Source of the DNA: Malurus cyaneus samueli
Lineage: Eukaryota; Chordata; Aves; Passeriformes; Maluridae
DNA: 64,000 nt
NCBI GenBank assembly: GCA_009741485.1
Contig: CM019219.1
Span: 588,146-652,145, forward strand
Reading direction: 5' to 3'
Below are positions 12,470 through 24,840 of this stretch, piece by piece. The notes below the pieces were generated by a model. It was given only the letters and a program-made list of their open reading frames with translations. It searched no databases and was not told the origin of the DNA. A program made the position numbers and the translations under genes. The number at the start of each line of letters is the position of its first letter. Position 1 is the stretch's first letter.

Positions 12470-12730
12470 GCGCGGGATGAGGAAATTTAGGTGACGCGAG
12501 AAATAATTCCAGGTTCAAGCGCGTCTCTCGCGCATTAGTGCCTGGTGCTCTGGGGGGACTGTGAGGAGCAGAGTTAGCCCAGTTATCCCCTGTGTCATTA
12601 ATGACTCGGGCAGGTCGTTAGCCACGCCAGTTAATTACCCAGCCCTGCGAGTCCTGTCCCCACCCCAGCGCGTGACACGGGAGAGCAAAAATCCCCCGGT
12701 GTCAGCACTCCCCGGCGCCGCTCCTCGCTG
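12470..12730. promoter_or_regulatory. CpG-retaining intronic block
   Basis: Repeated CpG in an AT-rich setting: AAGGCGCGGGATG, GACGCGAG, CAAGCGCGTCTCTCGCGCAT, CCAGCGCGTGACACGGG and CCCGGCGCCGCTCC. It also holds homeodomain-like TAAT cores (CATTAATGAC, GTTAATTACC). A conserved enhancer is possible; only composition supports it. Confidence 0.3.
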
Positions 12731-13520
12731 CTGTTCTCCCCAATATGATTCACTTTCATTATTTATGAGACTTGTCTCACTAACCCTCAGCCACGGTTCC
12801 AAATAATGATAGGAATCTGTCAGTGTAGGATTGTATTTCTCAAAACAATAACCACAGTTCCTGGAAATGTCAATATGTCAATTGAGGGTAACACATCTCT
12901 CAATAAACCAATATTTTGTAAAAACAAAACAAAATCTAAGGCAAAAAAAAATAAAAAATTGAGCACTGGAAACGGAAATTTGAGCTCCATGGAGCTCTTC
13001 TCTTGCAACGCCTGGCAGAAAAATTCCTGATTCTTGCCAGACGGTGGAGACAGAAAGGCACATTTTTGGTTTTCACCAATTAAAAACTGTGAAACATTCA
13101 TTATTTTAGCTCTTCATAATCATGAAATGCCATGAGAAAGGCAATGAGGGTCTTGGCAGAAGTCAAAGATCTCACAGCAGAAACCAAACTTGGTAACACA
13201 GAGCGCAGAAAATGGAATCAAGGACAGATCAGGTCCTTGAGGAGCTCCATCCTGAACCCAACAATCACAAAATCTGGAGCCCATCAAAGGCATTTCTGCC
13301 CCTGCTGAACCTCCTGCTCACACAGCTGTGTGTCAGCCCAAGGCAACAAGGACAGAGCTGAGGATCAAATCCCTGCCTTCAGTTTATTTATTGCCTCTAC
13401 ATTTCCATCCAAACATCTCCCACGTTCTTAGAGGCCCACGTTAATCCAATAAATGTGTTTTATTGACTGTGTTGTTCTGAAAGTATTTCTGTAGCTCTGT
13501 GAGGTGTTTGTAGCACCCCA

Positions 13521-13640
13521 AACTGGTTTGGGTGCGAAGGGACCATAAAGTTTATCCCATCCCACCCCTACCATGGGCAGGGACACCTTCCACCATCCCA
13601 GGAAGCTCCAAACCCCCATGTCCAACCTGGTCATGGTCAC
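13521..13640 (-). mobile_element. CR1 LINE fragment, 3' end (older)
   Basis: Antisense, diverged: GGTTTGGGTGCGAAGGGACC, then CCACCCCTACCATGGGCAGG and GACACCTTCCACCATCCCAG. Clearly more mutated than the young copies. Confidence 0.8.
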
Positions 13641-15571
13641 TTTTACCTTACAGGTCCTTTCAAAAAATTTAAAACTTTTTTTCCACAAAGGCCTTATCCC
13701 ATCCAAGCTTTTGCCCATGAAGAAAAACCAGAAAAATTTTACAAAACACCTGTTTGAGCCCAAAAGTAAATGGGTAAATCTGGGTTTTAACATATAGATA
13801 GGGAAACCTGAAGGTGCTTCAGGTGATGCTTAAATTATCAGAAATTTAGAAACCATTTGCCATTTCTGAAATTCCAGGGTGTTGAGATTTCTAATACCAC
13901 AAGCAGAATCATTGAAAAAAAGATAAAAAACCAAAAGAAAGAAAAAAAAAGTTCTACAAAACCAAAGTTCTACAGAAAATGTATTGATTTGTTAGAGGAA
14001 TGTCCTACTAAAAAGCAAAAATGTTCTAAAGCCCAATACAAAGAATATTAAAAGCACTAAAATTTCTGTTTCCCACTGCAACTCTCACATCTGTGTGTTG
14101 GGAATAGGGAAAACACAGCCTATCTGTTTTGAAGAATATAAATTTATCACAACGGCCGTAAATCCCCACCCCTGACACCAACTACAAATAACCACGCAGC
14201 CCTCCCTAACAAATCATCTTGAATTTAATCTTTCCCAACCCAAAGACCATCCTATTTGGCTAATACCGTACATCTTTTTCCACCACTTGCATGGGACTTT
14301 GGGCTGGAGTGATCAGTTTGTTCTGGAAAATTCCGACTTGCAGAGCAAAGATTATCAAAGCTGCGAGAGCTGATCTGAGAGAAAATTAAATAAACACACC
14401 GGCTTCACATGACACTCCGTGCAGCACATTATGTTAAACAACAGGAGGTAAAAGTGCTAATTAAACAGTTTATATCCTTCAAAATGTACAATCTCCAATG
14501 ATCAAGGAGCATGAATTAGGTAAGTAAATATGAGGGAGTTTGGAATGACAGGATGACAGTCTGGGAGTGGCAGAGGGGTGACAGGGATCTGCTTCTCCAA
14601 GGGAACTGCAGGAATCTCTGCCCTGGGAAATCACAATTTTTGATTTTTGATTTGGCAATTTTTGGCTCTCTGGGTCCTGGACCCATTTGGGGTCTCCTCC
14701 AGAGTGGCAAAAGGTGACAAAGGTTGCAAACATCAGGAGACTGCAGAGCCTGAGACAATCAGGGCTGTAAAGGAGGGATGATTCCAGCCACAGAGCAACT
14801 GGAAAAGCTCAGCCATCAGGGAGAGCGTGGCACTGTGTCCCCACAGCCCCCAGTGCCAGCAACAGACACAATTCCTGACCATGTCTCCCACCAGGAACAG
14901 GACAATGGGTTTGTGTCCTGTGAGAGACTCTGCCGGACCAGAGACAATCCTGACCCACAGCTCACAGAACACTACAAAATAAATTATAAAATATCCTGAG
15001 TTCGAAGGGACCCACAGGATGATCCCTGACCCTAAAAATCACACTATGTCCCTGTGCTGTTTTTCCTTTTCTCCATTTTCTTTCCTGTTCTTCAGGTACC
15101 TCCTGTTGCTTCCTCTGATGAGAAGCAGTTCTCCAGCTTTCCTCTAGAAAAAATCTTTCCCCTAAAAAAGCATCATCCCTGACACAGCTGAGTGTGGATG
15201 AACCCAAGTCAATCACAATTCCAGAGCTGGAAGTTTCACCCACCGTCTCACGTGCTCTGCTGAAATTTTTTTATTACATTTGTTCATACATCTCAAATAT
15301 TGATAAAACCACATTCCTTCACCATTCTAATTATCCATTCATCCCTCAAATACATCTCTGTTGCTTCTTCCAAACCCCCTCTCTTTCTCAACACTCCATC
15401 GTCTGTATTATCGTGTTTTCTCCACCTCCTCCTCCCCTCGTGGCCAACTCAACATCCCCAAAAACCAACCCCACAATTGCCTGGCCCAGCATCTGCCCAA
15501 AAGCGTCACTTCTGCAATGAGGGCACCCAAACCATCCAATCAATGTCTGATCAATGTCCTGCTTTCAGCTG
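13641..15571. other. No gene seen
   Basis: AT-rich intron sequence with an A-rich run at 13914-13952. A possible CR1 remnant at 14994-15040 (GAGTTCGAAGGGACCCACAG) is too short to be sure of. 14200-14480 is unique, repeat-free and AT-rich, with CpG steps kept, and could include conserved non-coding sequence. Confidence 0.5.
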
Positions 15572-15606
15572 ACCCATCCCATCCCATCCCATCCCATCCC
15601 ATCCCA
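15572..15606. repeat. (CCCAT)n microsatellite
   Basis: Seven uninterrupted CCCAT units, the same motif as the longer array at 16931. Confidence 0.95.
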
Positions 15607-16930
15607 CAGGTGGCAGCAGGTGAATTTGCTCTCCATCTTCCCCAAACAGCCCCATTTCAGTGCCACAAAGTGCAGCGGGTGAGGAACTGACCCAAACCTG
15701 CTGTTTGCCCCCAAACTCGCGGTTTTCACCAGTGCCAGGAGCTGCATTGATCACAGCAACAAACAGGAAGCCCCAAATGAGAGAATTAATCTCCCTGCTG
15801 CACATTTGCTCCCTTCCCAGCCCCTTCCACACACAGAGCTTTGAGCACGGGCTGGCACACCTATCAATCCACAGCAAACTTATCATAAAGCAATCAGAGC
15901 TTAATTAAAGGCAGAGAGAGGTCAATATGTTCATATGTGAGATGATTCGCTGTGATGTCACTTGGGTGCAATCAATTAAAACGCACAGGATATTTTTGAA
16001 ATGGGAAAACCCGAGTAGGGAGCCTGTTGTCTACCCAAAGGTTTTGCTACGCTTTAAAAGCTTCATTTAAATATTTTTTTTTCCTCCTTATTTATATGCA
16101 CAAAAGTAACGGTTATATCAGATATTCATAGGTGATTTAGATGATTGATACCAATTTCTCTTCATAATATGACTAGCAAATAAAAAACACAGCGGTTCTC
16201 GTATAAAAAAATAATGTGTGACAAGGTTTCCTAAAACATTTCTATTTTGGACCTCACAAGCTAAATTGCTTTTGCTGGCCCCTTCCACCTCTCAGCATGG
16301 TTGACAGACAAATTGATCGAAACATCGGAAAATAATACGCTTGCAAAATTTCTCTGGGTGAGTTTTCAGTCTTTTGAATTTTTCATACCAGAACAAAATG
16401 AAAGATTGCCTCCTTGATTTTTCCTCCATTATGCGTCCCCATCTTATGTACTACAGGAACATACAATACTTCAAATAGCAGCAATACATTGTAAACAAAA
16501 TGTAGAACATTTTTCATAGAACACCCAAGCCGTGCGAAGTTAAAAGACTGGGTAGCAGGAATCTTTGCCCTGCAGATTATGTTGTTCAATTATAATGAAT
16601 TCATACATTTGAAGTTGCCTTAGGGCCTCTCATTAGACTTAGGGGTGTTTATTACAGGAAATATTGCTTGTATCATTTAAGAAGCAAGAAGGCTGGATGA
16701 TTTGATTAGAAATGTTGACAGTTGAGGTGTGTAAAAAATATGTCATTCACCCACATTTTCCCCCCACTTTAATATTAGGATCCTTCATTTTTTATGAATT
16801 CTTTAACCCCTTCCTCCCTTTGCTGCAGCCCATGGCACAGCACGCTCTCGGGATTGCAGATTCTTCCCCAGGAGCTGCTCCTGTGACAGCAGGCAATGCT
16901 TTCTACCTGGGAGCAGGAGGGAAACACAAC
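15607..16930. other. No gene seen
   Basis: Unique, AT-rich, repeat-free sequence. 15900-16650 has mixed, non-repetitive text typical of conserved intronic non-coding DNA, but conservation cannot be judged from one sequence. Confidence 0.5.
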
Positions 16931-17110
16931 CATTCCCATCCCCATTCCATCCCAATTCCAATCCCATTCCATCCCAATTCCTATCCCATCCCATCCCATC
17001 CCAATCCCATCCAATCCCATCCCATTCCCATCCCCATCCCATCCCATCCCATCCCATCCCATCCCACACCCACCATCCCATCCCATCCCCATCCCATCCA
17101 TCCCATCCCA
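16931..17110. repeat. Imperfect (CCCAT)n array, 180 bp
   Basis: CCCAT units mixed with CCCCAT, CCATT and CCAAT variants; most regular at 16983-17112. The minus strand is GGGAT-rich with closely spaced G-runs. Glycine/tryptophan/methionine-rich minus-strand frames here are repeat artefacts. Confidence 0.95.
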
Positions 17111-19081
17111 AGACAATAATTTGAATTAAACCAGTCAGCAACACGGATCGAGTGGAATGGGTCGATCTGAAAGCCATGGGAAAAAATAAATAAAAATCAC
17201 TGTTTGCTCATTCCTAATTTTTTTTTTTTTTTTTTTTGTGGAAAATATATCAATATTTTCATACCCTTGAAGGAGAACGAGCAGCACTTTTAATTCCTGT
17301 ACTGTGCCTTACATGATGTGTAATTCCAAGAAAAAACATTATTTTCTGCACAAGCTCCTGAGAAACCACTAATTTGAGTACTGACATCCCCAAACTTGCA
17401 GTAATTATTACAAGAGTTTGAGTTCACTGAGTGGTTGCTACTATTTTAGCAACTTTTATTATTATTTATTAATTTAGATTAATGCATCCCTGAAAACGAG
17501 CACATAAAGTGGGTATATAAAATAATGCACCGAAACCATGAAGTAATTACAAAGACTGATGACACAGATAAAAAAAATCTCAACTTCAGGGTCTACCTTA
17601 CTTATTCTCCATAGTTTGCCAAACTCAAATTTGGGCTTCCATTTTCCACACTAAGTTTAGCCAGATAAATCCGAGTTCAACAGAGCTTTACTCTTTAAGA
17701 AATTTAAATAACTTCAAAAGGTGTATTTGAGGAGCAAACAAAGCTCTTGCAGACCCTTTAAACTTCGGATCTGATCACAGCACCATTTAAAAGGAATAAT
17801 AATCTTTTAAAAAAAGATAACAAGAGAGATACATTTGCATATTTATATTGTATTTTTATGTATTTAAATGGGACCCAAGAGGTAGGTACATTCTTGTTAA
17901 TAAAGAGTTAAAGAAACATCAATGGAGTTGAAAGTAATTAGGCTAAAATATGTGATGTACAATAATCATAATAAACTTGGAAAGATTTCTGACATGACCA
18001 GTAAATGCTTTCCTCCTCCAAGGACCTGGTATTTGCCATTTCATCCTGAATGCAAAATATCACAGAATGCTGGGAGTTTACAGCCAAATTTCATTTTCCT
18101 ACCGCAAGTCCACACAAACTAGACTTAAAAACTCATCTCAATAGCGATTCACGTTTTTTCGTTTAATTTTGTAGCTGCTGACTACACACACAAATAGCTA
18201 CTTCCATTGAACCAGAAATATTTTCAATAGATATTTATATTTTTACTGCATTTATATCTTTAGCATCCCTCATCCAAATAAAATTTAATAATTTCCCTAA
18301 ATGCCTGAGACAAAGTTTCCATTTCTGATGATTATTTTACATTCAGGTGCAGAGCAGGGTCAGGAATTTGATTTCAGAGGGCAGCTCAGATGTTTTTAGG
18401 ACTCACACCCTCTGCATTAAGAGCCCTCCCATGGGTCCAGATCCCTTCCCAAATCACCAATCTGCATTTACAGACCCTTGCACCTCTCCAAACACTTTCC
18501 CTAAATACTTGAAGGTGTTAAAACCACGAGCTGCCTCCTATCTCCAAATATCTGCAGAGCAGTGCCTTTCCTAAGTTAGGAGCGACAAATCCTGGAAAAC
18601 CTCCACAATTTGGCTTCCATATCTCTGAATTGGTATTTCAGTGACAGATGTTTGTTGCGGCAAAAACCTCTGTCAGAACAAAATTAGGTGATCTATCATT
18701 TTAAGATATGGTCTTCATATACTGTTTACTCGAAGATATCACTTGCCTCAAGCCAATTTTGACCAAGAACATTTTGTGATATGGAAGTGATTTGTATATC
18801 ATCATTTTTGTGATAAATGTAGCTCTTGAACACAAAATAACCCACTATTCCACAGTATTACAGTTAAAACTCCTTCCCCAGTAAATCTGTACTACTGCTT
18901 TTATTACTACAAAGATACTGTATCTCGACTCGGATGCATTTCCCATTTTTATTCACGGAATAGGCTCCACTGCTCCCTCGGTTTCCTGGCAGGGAGCTGG
19001 GGGTTGTCCCCCCTTGGCACAGCACAGATGCTCCTCCACTTTTGGGGGGCACGGGAGGAGCCCAGAACCCACCACAATGCT
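17111..19081. other. No gene seen
   Basis: AT-rich intron with a poly-T run at 17219-17237 and otherwise unique sequence. No exon recognised. Confidence 0.55.
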
Positions 19082-19163
19082 CATTTTGGGTTTATTTCAG
19101 CTCCTTTTGGGTTTATTTCAGCTCCTTTTGGGTTTATTTCAGCTCCTTTTGGGTTTATTTCAG
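19082..19163. repeat. 21-bp tandem repeat, 4 copies
   Basis: TTTTGGGTTTATTTCAGCTCC is repeated four times with only the first and last copies altered. Because 21 is a multiple of three, all frames stay open, but the coded repeat has no family support. Each unit also ends in TTTATTTCAG, a splice-acceptor-like string. Confidence 0.93.
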
Positions 19164-21712
19164 CAAACGGGGCGAGGGCAACACAGAGAAATACAAAACA
19201 CCTTCCAAAACATCTTCCAAATCATCCTCCAAAAGCACAGTGCCCACAGGCAGGGGATGCCCTGCTTGGTCACACACATCCAAAATTAACCATTTAACTC
19301 CACCAAAACCATTTTAGGTGTCTCATCCCTATTTCCAGAGTCTCAGACCTTCTGATTCAGGAATTAGTGGGATGAACCAGTTATATCCACCTCACCCCGT
19401 CTCCAGAAGGGCAGGAAGGGACATAAACCAACAAAAAAAAAAGGCTAAAAAGAACTATAAACCAAAAAAAGTTGAGACAAATCACAGGTGGAGATGGATG
19501 AGACTGAACAAGGACATTCCAAAGGTTGGAGTAAACATCCCTTGGCATGAACAAACCAGCCCTAAATGGTGGAATTGAGGAGTTCCCACATCCTCTGCAG
19601 AATGGGAACCTTTGTAGGTACATTGTCAGGAGAGTGACAATGAATTTGGACTATAAATGATTAAATAAGTCACTGAATGAGAATAATTTAGCAATGAACT
19701 CGAGCCTTGGGTTAATTCACACCAAAGTCTCAGGGAAAGGGGTTTCAGGTTCAAATCCTTCCCCAAGGAACGGTTGGGCCCCAAAAGGTGCTCATTTCAC
19801 CATCAAGAGTTTGCAGCCAAATATCCTTTACCCCAGAATTGTGGGTACAGATCTTCCTAACAGGATGATTTGTGTGCTGTTCAACAACAAGGGCTCAGCC
19901 TGCTGAGTTATTCACCGAAATTCTGCTGTAACAGAGAGATCAGCTCAAGTTTAATTTGAGAAACTGATCCCACTCCTGAGAGCATCTTCCCTGGCATCAC
20001 CTCCAACCTGCACTGGGCTTGGTCGACAAAAATTCCCAAAGGGATGGGACAGGCAGTGGGAAAAGTGAGAAACAGCCAAACACTCAGCCCAAGGGAGCAG
20101 ATTTGGCCACTTCTGAGCATTAATTCCAGCACACAAAGACAGGACTGACCCTGTATTATTCCAAGAGTAGCACTTCAAGCACTTGGAATGCCTCACATTA
20201 AAAGAAATACTAATTTTTTAGTTTGAGGGGGAAAATTGGTATTACAAAGTATATTTACAAGCAGAGTCCTCACTGTATTTTGATTTTGAAGTCTTCCTCC
20301 GTGCAGGATTAGTACCAAACACACTGTGCAAGAGGATTCTTTTGATAGTAATTTCAGGACTGCTGGTGCAATGTGATACAATTTTCCTTTCCCTTTCAAA
20401 GTTTGCAGAAAATGCATGTATTACATCCTCTGATCTTTTCATTTGTTGAGATCAATATGTGCAGGTCCTCACAAAAGGGAACTTCCCCTTCACAGCTGCT
20501 TCATGGATTAAATGAGAGAAATTACAGGTACGGAGCTCTAAAATCCACCAGGATGTGCAAAAATGACAATTTTGGGAAGTAAATCTCACAGCACTCGTTA
20601 AAGGCACGAAAGAAAACCTGAATTTTTCACCAGAGGAAAAAAAGCTGCAAGTTATACTTCTCAGGAATTCTGACCATGATGAGTTTGCATCTGTCACAAG
20701 TGTCGAAAACAACGATGGTTTTTCCTCACTCTTACATCAAAAAGCCAACAAGACACCAGGATTTGGCCTACAGCAACGCAACCACTGAGAGGAATTTTTT
20801 GCCAGGGTTCAATTTGCATGATAAACTGTTGTTAACAGAGACCATCTGTTTTTAAATTTAGTAAAAGGGCCCATATTATACAGCTCATTACAAATATTAG
20901 TAACTCTTAGACAACGACTCTTGTAGAAGTGTGGGTTGGAGCTAATGAAGTAGAAAGCTTCAACAACAAATCATTTACAAGTTTTTTTGTGCAGAAGTTC
21001 TAATGGAGGGAGTTTATAATCAAAGGAAAATGTAATCACTTATGTTAAGCAGTCCATGGACTCAGTCAATGTAGCACAAACAGCCATTATGCAAAATTAT
21101 GACATTAAAGGGAAAAAGACTATTGCAGACTTTGCATTTTACAGTGTCTGCTACACAGATGAATAACTTGGAGAGAATGAACCAGGTAAGGCCCCTCTCT
21201 TCCCAAACAGCATTTTTTCCATCAGATATCCAAAAGATATTCAACCTGGCCTGAGATTTGCTGCCCTGAATTAGACCTGACACCAGTAACAAAGGGGATT
21301 CTGTAATGGACATGGGCTCTCACAGTGCAGTGCATTAATGGGCATCATGGTGAACATAATCTGTCAGGAATGGTCACAATAAAGATGTTCTCCTGATTAA
21401 TGTTCCACTAGGCCTGCGCTTAATAATTTATATAATTTGTATTAACTTTCAAATTGCCATCACTGTGGTGGATGAGGAAAAACACACAAACAATTGGATA
21501 TAATAATTTCACCCAGGAAAACATTTAACGTGGCAATTAAAACCGCTGGGTTCGTGCAGCAGTAATCGTTCAGAATTTACAGAGATGAATTATTGCGAAG
21601 CAAAGCTGCATATTTAAACAACATAATAAGAAAATACTTCTAAGAGGTCATAAATACTTTATAAATTACATTAATATTAGTATTTGGTATTGCTGCATTT
21701 ATATTCTTACAG
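19164..21712. other. No gene seen
   Basis: Unique intron sequence; an A-rich run at 19431-19442. From about 20800 the text is AT-rich and repeat-free. Nothing coding is supported. Confidence 0.5.
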
Positions 21713-21960
21713 ACTGTATTTAAATATTACTCCCGTAACAATGTTGGATTCTACAAAATTAACAAACTTTTAAAATCGTGACAGTCTGCCTTATAAAATT
21801 GTCTCCATTCATAAATATTCTTACTTTAAATATTACATTTATATTCATACTTTAAATATTACTGTATTTAAATATTACTCCCGTAACAATGCTGGATTCT
21901 ACAAAATTAACAAACTTTTAAAATCGTGACAGTCTGCCTTATAAAATCATCTCCATTCAT
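21713..21960. repeat. Recent 100-bp direct duplication
   Basis: Positions 21713-21812 and 21861-21960 are the same 100 bp with about three differences (ATGTTGG/ATGCTGG and AAATTGTCTC/AAATCATCTC). The 48-bp spacer repeats ACTTTAAATATTAC twice. High identity suggests a young duplication. Confidence 0.93.
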
Positions 21961-24683
21961 TTTTCTGCACTTTGAATAAAGAAATAGTAACATTACAGTA
22001 GTAAAGAAGGGTCATTGCACATTCCTTCACTTAATCCTTGTTTTTCTACATGGAATTGAGCACGCTGCACGGCGAGGATGGTGGGTATTGGTCAAGAATA
22101 TCCTATGCTATCCTATCAGGATGATTAATGAAGGCACCTTTTTCACAGAATGTCAGACTCTGCCTTTTTAACAACTGACCTTTCATAGAATACTACTGAA
22201 CTCATAATTCCACTTTTGTTCAGTTTCTTATTAGTGGAGTTAAAATTAATACTTATGGGAATGATGGCTAAGGTGATGCACAGTAAATCTTGGAGCACAT
22301 CAACCTTCCGTGCCTGCTACCCGAGGAGCAGCACCTGCATTTGGCTGCTGCAATAGCATAAGTATTCCAGCAAAACTCTGTGTCCTTTGAAAAGACAAAT
22401 TAGGTCAATATTCAGCCCTCTCCCGAGCACGGAGCTGTACGTATGGAGAGAGAGACTCACAAAGTTCAGAATCCTCAGTGAACAGCCCACACTGTGCACA
22501 GACAGGGTGTCCATCCTGCTGCAATGCCAGAAACCTCCAGGATGGCAGGGATATGTCCAGCAGACATGTCTGCTATTGGGACTCATTCCAGGATGGCCAC
22601 ATGCAGCTCCACACCCTAAAAAACCCATCTCCCCTTGGAATAAACAGCCCTGTGCTGTGCAGCACCAGGATTTTGTGGCACACCACGTGAACTCACTCAT
22701 GTGATGGAGAGAACATTAATTTTCAAACCACCACACCCAGAAGTTGTCCCAGGTGAACAAGGGCCCACTGTTTCTTGGAGGTGCTCCACACCCACCCCAA
22801 TGGCACTGCAGTGACCCCAATTAAGTGGCAGCAATTCTGCTGTAAAACGTGCAGGAACAGCAGCAAACTGCAGCTTGGTTTTCCCTGCACTCACACCCAT
22901 CAGCTGATTGTGGCTGAGGATCAGACCCTGCAAACAGAGCAGGGCTGCTGCTGCTTCAAACCAAAGAGGGCTGCACCCTAAATGAGTTTTTCTAGAACAA
23001 AGCTGAAGGACATTGGATGGATTTTTACCTCCCCTGAGAGCTCAGGATTTTTGTAAGGTCAGCTGTGGCATAATTTAACTGTTCCAAGAACAGAAACCCA
23101 AAAGCTGCTCCGTGACTGGAGACATCCAGCCATTCGTGACATTAATACCCACAGCTTGAAAAAGAAACTCCTCCAAAAACATTATTTTTGTTTCTGGAAT
23201 CAATTTTACTCCTACACCAAAACAAAAAATACTTCCTTCTCCTTTCACGTTCAGCAACACCTTCCCACTAGGAGAAGGATGGGAGTTTTCCCAGCACAAC
23301 AAACAACATTTCACAACTTTATCACAGTTGAACATTCAGAAGTTGCCAAAGAAAAGAATCACCTCTGAAAAACAGGAAAACTGTACAGAAATAATGAGTC
23401 ATGTTCACTGGAGATGGGAAGCCATTCCTTGACAAGACTCCCAATTTAGAAGTGCTGGGTGAATAAAAAGGTATTTCCCAATTAATGTTCACAGATGTGT
23501 CTTCTGCAGCCCAAAACAAAGCAGACCTTCCAATTCTGCCAGTGCTGCTCTGACAGAGCCTGCAGTCGTGTGAGTTAGAGTTCCCTGGGCCATAAATCAT
23601 CCTAATTACCATGGAATTTTGATAACAAAGTGATAGACCTGAACGAAATGTATGGAGTGAAGACAAAGTTACAATGTGAATGGAGACAAAGCAAAAAGGT
23701 AATACAAGGAAGTGGCAGAATCAGTAGGATTTGTTTCATTATTCTGCAATGATAACATGCAATAAATGAGTAAATAAATGCTCATTCTGAGGGTGCTTTT
23801 CAAGATTTCCATGGAAATAAGAATGAGGATGGAGCAAGCCTTTGAGATAAACATCAATAAGCAAATTATCTAATCTAAGGGCAGCACAAAGCAGCCCTTC
23901 ACTTGCACTCATGGGCAAGCTAAAAAATATCAAACAACAACGGAAAAAAAGCAGCAAATCTTTAGTCCCAAAAATCCCTAAAAGTCACTGTTAGGGTGAC
24001 ACTGCTCTCTAAGTGTGAAATTTTACTGTACTGCAGTTTTGTAGCTTATGAAAGAATTCAATATTCTAGATGCACATCAGGGGAAGCTCAGTCTGCCTCA
24101 TCCCAGACGTGAACACACAACTTCACAACCAGAGCAGAAAAGGCAGAGAAACCACCCCAAATACTCAAGGAATCAATAAAAACCCCACAAACAACCACAT
24201 CCACCTTGGTTTGTCACCCCTGCCACCACCAGAAGAGATGGAAGAAAATCAGGCTTTTCCAAGGAATTCAGAGGTGGAGAGAGCCCAGGCAGTATCAGGT
24301 CAGGGTGGACTCTGGAATTTCAGAGGCACAAACAGAAGAGACATTTTCTCTATTCTTCAGGTGTCCATTTAAAATTAGAACAAACTCTTCTCAGAGGTGA
24401 AGAACGTTCACGAGCGTGAAGAATGACTACTTCCAAATTATTGAGGTATTACAGCTCAAATTGCCTTATTAGGAGCTGATTTATATTTATGGCCAAGTTT
24501 CGTACAGCGCTTAAACTTTCCACAACTCCTTCCCCACGCCAGATCATTGAAGAGTTTAGAAAATAAGGCAGGAAATATTCTCCATGCTCCTTTGTCCACA
24601 TATTCAGGTATCCACACACCAGGATTACCCAGTGGAACAGTTTTGGTCAGCAGTTGTATTTGATATATTAATACAATCAAGAA
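21961..24683. other. No gene seen
   Basis: Unique intron sequence. Frames at 22317-22704 on both strands overlap and have no family match or splice context. Confidence 0.5.
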
Positions 24684-24840
24684 TTAAGATTGGAAAAGAC
24701 CTTTAAGATCATCAAGTCCAACCATTAACCAGCACCACCCTGTTCACATTTAAAGCACATCCTCAAATGTCCCATCCAAAGGCTTTTAGAGCACTTCCAA
24801 GGATGGTGATTCCATGTTTCCTACAGCATCCCATGCCCCA
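24684..24840 (-). mobile_element. CR1 LINE fragment, older subfamily
   Basis: Antisense GATTGGAAAAGACCTTTAAG, then ATCATCAAGTCCAACCATTA and ATGGTGATTCCATG. This matches the CR1-Y/F-type 3' region rather than the GC-rich type found elsewhere in the window. Confidence 0.8.

Larger units (their letters stand above)
9741..13520. other. No gene seen; CpG pockets
   Basis: Intronic sequence with a CR1 tail at 10666-10735 and two stretches unusually rich in CpG (10065-10185 and 12470-12730, listed separately). A protein-like minus-strand frame at 12255-12518 is discussed as a finding. No exon with supported splice sites was recognised. Confidence 0.5.

Noticed and set aside
14994..15040. CR1-like piece GAGTTCGAAGGGACCCACAG
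   Set aside because: Too short and diverged to call a mobile element with confidence.
16775..17177. Gly/Trp/Asp/Met repeat protein on the minus strand
   Set aside because: Translation of the CCCAT microsatellite.
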